Origin: a virus
IMG/VR virus record: IMGVR_UViG_3300023229_000919
Span: 1-33,288 of that record
DNA length: 33,288 bases
Direction: 5' to 3' (one strand)
Shown: positions 28,726-33,288 of the stretch, piece after piece
Position numbering within the stretch: the stretch's first letter is position 1
Layout of the letters: each line of letters opens with the position of its first letter
Program-made: the position numbers and the translations under genes
Notes under the pieces: generated by a model
Database searches by the model: none
Seen by the model: the letters and a program-made list of their open reading frames with translations, nothing else
What the model was told of the DNA's origin: nothing

Positions 28726-29893
28726 TCTGTTCTCCGTATCGGTTTAACTCTTGTTGTACCTTAATTATACTATCTTTGTTGGCTTGATACAAGACCCCAA
28801 ATCCACCTTTTGCTTCCCATCTCTCGATGTTGACAGGACGATCATCTATCAGTATGTTGGGAGTGCCATCCTTCTGCTTGGCCCATTTTTCCTTGCGACC
28901 TGACACAATAACTTCCTCTGGTCTTTCGATGTTCTTTGCAATCCACACTTTTTTCTGTGCGGCCGAATTTTCGTGGTCACCTATCAGCGGAGAAGTCAGT
29001 ATGGAAAACCGTCCTCCGGTGGCACTTTTGATCAACTGTATCAGTGCATCTGCTGAGGGGAACTTTGGTAGTGTTGAGAAGAAATCTGATCCTGTGATTC
29101 TATCGATCACTTCTTGTTTGAGATCACCGCCGGTTTTCACTGATGTTAGTTCTTTCCAATGATCAACGCCGTACATCTGTTCCACACCGCCAAAGAAGTC
29201 TGCGATCACACCGTCCATGTCCAGATATATTACAGGTTGTTTTTCAGTCATCTCTGCTTCATTATACAACTGTTCGTTGTTGACTGCAACCTTTGTCTGC
29301 ATTCTGTCCTGCAGTGTTTGGTAAATCTTTTGAGAGTTTTCGCCGCCCAACACGATCTTGGAGAATGTTGCAAAGTCTCCATTCGCCACTGCTTCTCTGG
29401 CTTTGGAAGCTGATGCACCTGCCACTCCCGCTTCGTCTGGATCTCTTTCACCAGAACTTACCACATCCACGGAATCAAAATCAAACACCAGATTACCTTT
29501 TTTATCTGTCTGTTTGTTGTATTGGTTTAAAAATTTTTGGAAACTGTCTACTCTGTCAGACCCTGCTATCATGATAACTCGTGTGCGACCCTCGTTCATT
29601 AATTTTTGCAGTGCTTGAACGATGGTGGTCACTGTGGGATCACCAATTTCCACATCCGTGAACTTGCCTGTGCCTCGGATGTAGTCTGCTTTCTCGGAAT
29701 AAGTCAATGGGTCTGTTTTTGAATTCTGTTTGTGAGACAGGAACAGGTAGGGTTTTGCATCATTCTTTTGTGCCACCGACCTTACAGCGTTGATTAATTT
29801 TTCGTGACCTATTGTGGGTGGATTGAAACGACCAAAAGCAAACACTGCTGTGCTGTTGTCGTCTTCTTTAAGAAATAGTTCCTTTAGCAACAT
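28715..29893 (-). CDS. Nucleotidyltransferase-HAD fusion with capsid-type leader
   Basis: 392 residues. It starts MLLKELFLKEDDNSTAVFAF (LKE at 8-10 is a candidate cleavage site). Residues 16-200 form a cytidylyltransferase/NMN adenylyltransferase-like domain: FAFGRFNPPTIGHEKLI gives the (H/T)xGH site, with VIMIAGSDRVDSF and ASASKAREAVANGD toward the end. Residues 220-390 are a HAD phosphatase: YLDMDGVIADF holds Asp225 and Asp227, and NILIDDRPVNIERW the final acidic motif. The pair of activities suggests nucleotide or cofactor (NAD-like) turnover. The fusion in a late, possibly packaged protein is unusual. It overlaps the end of the 118-residue gene upstream. Confidence 0.83.
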   Translation of the reverse strand: MLLKELFLKEDDNSTAVFAFGRFNPPTIGHEKLINAVRSVAQKNDAKPYLFLSHKQNSKTDPLTYSEKADYIRGTGKFTDVEIGDPTVTTIVQALQKLMNEGRTRVIMIAGSDRVDSFQKFLNQYNKQTDKKGNLVFDFDSVDVVSSGERDPDEAGVAGASASKAREAVANGDFATFSKIVLGGENSQKIYQTLQDRMQTKVAVNNEQLYNEAEMTEKQPVIYLDMDGVIADFFGGVEQMYGVDHWKELTSVKTGGDLKQEVIDRITGSDFFSTLPKFPSADALIQLIKSATGGRFSILTSPLIGDHENSAAQKKVWIAKNIERPEEVIVSGRKEKWAKQKDGTPNILIDDRPVNIERWEAKGGFGVLYQANKDSIIKVQQELNRYGEQNAK

Positions 29894-30224
29894 CGTATTC
29901 GCCCTGTTTTAGATTTTCAAATTCTCTGTCTGCAATTATTTCCGCAACACGAACTCTGGTTTCTCGAGGGAACATGTCTTTGACATCTTCTCCCTGTGTG
30001 CCAAATTCTCTCACATACTCCTTGGCCGCATCATCTATGAGATACTGCCATAACTTTTTGGCTTTCTCGTGATCGTATGTGTTCTTTGTGATCTTTCTTC
30101 TTAAATTCTGTATGATGGGCATGAATCTGCGACGATACAGATCTTCGTTGTTCATGATGTATAAATCCAACTCGTTGGTTGCGTTGGAATCTACATTTTC
30201 TCGTATGAATTGATGTGCTCTCAT
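29868..30224 (-). CDS. Conserved helical phage protein with capsid-type leader
   Basis: 118 residues. It starts MRAHQFIRENVDSNATNELD, where IRE at 7-9 resembles the T4 leader MKTYQEFIAE. The rest is helical and charged, with ELDLYIMNNEDLYRRRFMPI, then KAKKLWQYLIDDAAKEYVRE and FPRETRVRVAEIIADREFEN. I recall this pattern in many marine T4-like phage proteins. Function unknown. A late promoter CATAAATA lies only five bases before the ATG. Confidence 0.75.
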   Translation of the reverse strand: MRAHQFIRENVDSNATNELDLYIMNNEDLYRRRFMPIIQNLRRKITKNTYDHEKAKKLWQYLIDDAAKEYVREFGTQGEDVKDMFPRETRVRVAEIIADREFENLKQGEYDVAKGTIS

Positions 30225-30229
30225 ACCTG

Positions 30230-30237
30230 TATTTATG
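30230..30237 (-). promoter_or_regulatory. T4-type late promoter
   Basis: CATAAATA on the minus strand, five bases before ATG 30224; transcription would begin about at the start codon. Confidence 0.6.
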
Positions 30238-30726
30238 TTAGTACAGGTTCTCTAACAGCCACATATAGAACGGTGATGCGAACTGCAACTGCCATACACC
30301 ATTGTGGCCTATTGTGTTCACGTTCTTGAATGACACAGGCAATTCTTGTCCTGCAGATCGTTGCTGTGTGGCCCATGGTTCTGGGTACTCAGGGGTGTAT
30401 ATGCCCTCATACACCAATGCTCCTATGTCTATTTCGTCAATCTCAATGCTCTTGATGTGCAGTAACTGATCCTGAGCAATCTCACCGTTCTCTACCACAG
30501 TTTGACGTCTGTCTTTGCCGGATCTCACAATTTTTAGGTTGTATTCTTCGCCATCATTCAGTGTGTGCTCAAATTCTATCCGAGTGGGTTTGTCCTCTGT
30601 GCTGGCGATCTCTGCTCGATAACAACTCTTGTCATTGATGAGTATCTCTGCCACCGGGGGTTTATCCCAGTGTGTGGCCCATAATTCCAGTTTAAATTTC
30701 AATGTTTCTGTTTTTGTATCAGTCAT
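30238..30726 (-). CDS. Beta-rich conserved phage protein
   Basis: 162 residues. FKLELWATHWDKPPVAEILI begins a strand-rich domain, with TRIEFEHTLNDGEEYNLKIV following, which resembles a small beta-sandwich or carbohydrate-binding module in outline. The C-terminal GHNGVWQLQFASPFYMWLLE is aromatic-rich. I do not recognise a named family; it may be related in fold to the gene at 25166. It overlaps the stop of the 62-residue gene by eight bases. Confidence 0.75.
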   Translation of the reverse strand: MTDTKTETLKFKLELWATHWDKPPVAEILINDKSCYRAEIASTEDKPTRIEFEHTLNDGEEYNLKIVRSGKDRRQTVVENGEIAQDQLLHIKSIEIDEIDIGALVYEGIYTPEYPEPWATQQRSAGQELPVSFKNVNTIGHNGVWQLQFASPFYMWLLENLY

Positions 30727-30907
30727 TGTATGAAAACTCCAGTCCTGCTTTAGTGCCTATGTATGGTCTATTTAAATCAGTACGAGTTAATTCTATGGTC
30801 ATTGTGGTTCCTTGCACTGCCACTTTCATGTACTTGTCTGTGCGACTCAGCACATCTGCTTCTTTGTTCATGCCGTTGTCTATACAGGTTATAATTATTT
30901 GTTCCAA
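30719..30907 (-). CDS. Small conserved phage protein with TTG start
   Basis: 62 residues from TTG at 30905-30907, supported by a full AAGGAGG seven bases upstream. The sequence (after the initiator) EQIIITCIDNGMNKEADVLS then TDKYMKVAVQGTTMTIELTR and DLNRPYIGTKAGLEFSY is strand-rich. The segment near PYIGTKAGLEF is familiar from marine T4-like phages. The start lies inside the subtilase 3' end (13 bases overlap). Function unknown. Confidence 0.7.
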   Translation of the reverse strand: MEQIIITCIDNGMNKEADVLSRTDKYMKVAVQGTTMTIELTRTDLNRPYIGTKAGLEFSYND

Positions 30908-33288
30908 CTTAGTGCCTCCTTTTGGGTTTTTTGTTTGATGTTACTTGTTGCAACAGCAGTTGTACCTTTGCCGTTTATCACTGCTATCTGTTGATCTATG
31001 TCCGCAAGTTGTATTCTTAGTTCCAGGATCTCTGCGTCTTTGCCTTTTTTCTTCGACAGTTTGGCCAGTTTCTTTTGTGCTCGTATTTTCTGACAGCCGG
31101 GTCTTTCGTTCTTCATGCCAAAGAAACTCATACAAGCACCATAAAACTTTTTACTGACCTGCATGGCTGGCACAAACTTATCGTCACCTGCAACTCCCGC
31201 CACATTCTGTCGATATTCAAGACTGAATGATGTTTTCCAACCTAGCTCGTTGGTGGGTTGACTGGAATAGTATATGCCTAGATCTTTTTCTGGAGTTTTG
31301 CTGGATATGTCTGCTCGCACGTTGTCATACACAATCTCTCCGTCTATTGTGGTGGCATATGGCACATTTAAATTCACTGCACCTTTGGTGATTCTGTTAG
31401 GCAGTGAGTAGGTTATTCCCCATTTGCTGTTTTCCAACTGTTGTTCCCAACCCAGTTTCATTGACTGTGTCTGCAGTGTGTCTGAACTGGATATCAGAGA
31501 GTTAGAAACTGTGCTAAGGTTGGTATAACCCTGTCCCATATCAAATGTGAATGTGTTCTTGCCTAATGTATACTCTATTCCTGCTTGTCCAAATGTGGTA
31601 TCGTTGTTTTTGCCAACTCCTAGAGCTCCGCCACTGTCATTACCTAACCAGGTTTGTTTCTCATTCATGTAACCCACAGTGGTTTTTAATTTTAAATTCT
31701 TTGAGATATTCCAACCTTTGGTGATGTTCGTAGTCCAGTCTCCTTTTGCATCAGTGGAGTTGTATAATCCCATGGTTAAATCATTCCATAGTATGGGAAA
31801 CTGTCCGCCTTGTTCAAACGATCCGTACTGCTGTTGAAAAGACAGATACGGCATGCCCTGCTGTGCCGCTTGTACATCACTGAACTTACGAGTGTCTCTG
31901 ACTGTAATACTTTTGGTCATGTCCACATAAAAGTCTCGAGCAAATTCGTCTACAATCATTACTCGACTCAACTGAGGCACATTGCTCAACATGGACAGAG
32001 ATGAACCAGAACCACCAGAGCTGGACAGACTGGACGAACTGCTGACAGAAGATGTGCTCCTGCCCGAGGTCGGTATACCCACAGCACCCACAGGACGAGT
32101 GGCTTTATCTAGATCCATTATGCCTGATCCGTGTACGTTCACATTATAACTAGAAAGACAATCTGTTTTACAAGCAGTGGTGGTCAATAATCGTACAAGG
32201 TTCTCACCTTTCATGTACGGCCACATTTGACTGACAATAGCCACACCACCTGTCACAATAGGTGCCGCCATGGATGTTCCCGTCATTGCACTGTATGATC
32301 CATCGTTGTTTGTAGAATAGGTGTAACCTGGTGCTAGTATGTAGAAATCTGAAACTTTATATGTGTCATTACACGAGTTGTTCGCAGTATTAATGTCCTG
32401 ACAGATATGTCCTGCTCGGTTACTGAAACTGGCTAGGTTGTTGTTGTGGTCCACAGCACCCACTATCAACATTTTACCGCCTAATAATAAATTTCCATCT
32501 GAGTTTGTAGCAGTCGCAAAATAGCCTGGATTGGCCGGTACTGCCAGTCCTTGGTTACCTGCCGCATTGACCACCACCATGCCTTTGTCGGTTGCCGCTT
32601 TCCACGCATCCGGGTCTTGCATGTTGTAATAAACATTGTCGCTGTAATCGTATCTTGAATCTTCACTCTTGTATGTGCCATCACCTAGTGTTGAAAGGCT
32701 ATTTTTAAATGTAGGATCATAATTGGTGTTGGCTGAAAGGTTACCTGCCACTGCACCTTGATCTGCCGCCCACGACATGCCTGCCGCGGCATCCACCATA
32801 TTAACATAATTGCCTGTGGCCACCTTGACCACCACTGCTGTGGCATCATAGGCCACACCGTGTGTGCCTGTTCCGTTTTTCTTAGCTACCATAGAACCCA
32901 ACACATGGGAACCGTGTCCGTGTGTGTCGTTCATCCCTGTGCTGGTGTAATCTCGAGTTGCGGCAATCTGTCCATTGAATTCTGAATGATCTGTGTCATA
33001 TCCTGTGTCTACCACTGCAATTTTTACACCATTACCAGTCCACCCTCTGGAATAAGCAGAACTGGCATTGATCTGTGTTTTACTGCCATCGCCCCAGCCT
33101 TGTCGAACACCGTCTGCATCTCTGTCTTGATATTCATTGCTATGGTATGTGTTTCTATTTGAGTTGTAACCTGTGGTACGAGTACCCAAATTTGGATCTA
33201 GATCTGTGTAATTCACAGATGCTATTGTTTCTGTGCTGACCAACACTGTGGCTGAAGCAGTGGCAACAATATCTTCAGTGGATGTGGA
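30895..33288 (-). CDS. Subtilase (S8 peptidase) with autotransporter-like barrel region, 5' end outside window
   Basis: At least 797 residues; the frame is open to the right edge, so the true start lies beyond it. The residue numbering below counts from GTG at 33244-33246. The catalytic triad is Asp80 (AVVDTGYD), His111 (THGHGSHVLG) and Ser325 (GTSMAAP), with oxyanion Asn231 (NAAGN). A Ser/Gly linker (STSSVSSSSSLSSSGGSG) separates the protease from a beta-rich part (about 440-700) of alternating strands ending in MQVSKKF, like an autotransporter barrel whose last residue is Phe. After it come 82 extra residues with Cys and a Lys-rich coiled coil. Autotransporter barrels normally end at the Phe. 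The role could be tail or receptor processing, or a protein placed in the host envelope. Confidence 0.85.
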   Translation of the reverse strand, partial: STSTEDIVATASATVLVSTETIASVNYTDLDPNLGTRTTGYNSNRNTYHSNEYQDRDADGVRQGWGDGSKTQINASSAYSRGWTGNGVKIAVVDTGYDTDHSEFNGQIAATRDYTSTGMNDTHGHGSHVLGSMVAKKNGTGTHGVAYDATAVVVKVATGNYVNMVDAAAGMSWAADQGAVAGNLSANTNYDPTFKNSLSTLGDGTYKSEDSRYDYSDNVYYNMQDPDAWKAATDKGMVVVNAAGNQGLAVPANPGYFATATNSDGNLLLGGKMLIVGAVDHNNNLASFSNRAGHICQDINTANNSCNDTYKVSDFYILAPGYTYSTNNDGSYSAMTGTSMAAPIVTGGVAIVSQMWPYMKGENLVRLLTTTACKTDCLSSYNVNVHGSGIMDLDKATRPVGAVGIPTSGRSTSSVSSSSSLSSSGGSGSSLSMLSNVPQLSRVMIVDEFARDFYVDMTKSITVRDTRKFSDVQAAQQGMPYLSFQQQYGSFEQGGQFPILWNDLTMGLYNSTDAKGDWTTNITKGWNISKNLKLKTTVGYMNEKQTWLGNDSGGALGVGKNNDTTFGQAGIEYTLGKNTFTFDMGQGYTNLSTVSNSLISSSDTLQTQSMKLGWEQQLENSKWGITYSLPNRITKGAVNLNVPYATTIDGEIVYDNVRADISSKTPEKDLGIYYSSQPTNELGWKTSFSLEYRQNVAGVAGDDKFVPAMQVSKKFYGACMSFFGMKNERPGCQKIRAQKKLAKLSKKKGKDAEILELRIQLADIDQQIAVINGKGTTAVATSNIKQKTQKEALSWNK

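Noticed and set aside
1-33288. tRNA genes and CRISPR arrays
   Set aside because: No gap is long enough for an unassigned tRNA with a recognisable T-arm, and no spaced direct repeats were seen.

Overview
The window looks like part of the genome of a T4-like (Straboviridae-related) marine myovirus. It is AT-leaning, extremely compact, and every supported gene lies on the minus strand. Recognisable T4-type genes are family-B DNA polymerase (gp43), sliding clamp (gp45), RNase H (FEN family) and a DsbA-like dsDNA-binding protein. T4-type late promoters (TATAAATA-like) are also present. Many of the small hypothetical proteins resemble families I associate with T4-like phages of marine bacteria such as SAR11 or cyanobacteria. 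The host is inferred, not seen.

Transcription runs from high to low coordinates. The right half (about 18.57-33.29 kb) is a late/virion module: a subtilase with an autotransporter-like C-terminal half, open at the window edge; small conserved proteins; a nucleotidyltransferase-HAD fusion; a Dps ferritin next to an FMN reductase; two GIY-YIG homing endonucleases; a P-loop kinase; an acidic protein; and a 566-residue repeat protein. Late promoters sit 5-16 nt before eight start codons. Ten genes in this half begin with a similar short leader (M[K/R]I-x-E or similar). In most, an [I/L/M]-x-E triplet follows at residues 6-11, like the capsid-targeting and prohead-protease signal of T4 internal proteins.

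The left half (1-18.56 kb) is replication and nucleotide metabolism, with sigma70-type promoters (TTGACA/TTGCTC-like, 16-17 nt, TATAAT-like). In transcription order: dsbA, a membrane protein, polB, a methyltransferase, clamp, dpdA (TGT-like DNA base exchanger), YdcH-like, a small membrane protein, hypotheticals, a QueD-like protein, glycosyltransferase, a galE remnant, radical SAM, an SDR-like protein, galE, folE, guaC, a purine phosphoribosyltransferase, cupin, queE and rnh. FolE, the QueD-like protein, QueE and DpdA together predict that guanine in the phage DNA is replaced by a 7-deazaguanine. No queC is present, and the QueD homologue lacks the usual catalytic Cys and His, so the final base is uncertain. 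The phosphoribosyltransferase and GMP reductase could recycle the guanine released by DpdA.

Four small genes not in a standard long-ORF list were found by reading the gaps: 11275-11409, 11946-12086, 21208-21378 and 24770-24928. No tRNA, CRISPR array or gene-free stretch above 300 bases was seen; the longest gap (about 130 bases, 9250-9376) holds a galE remnant.
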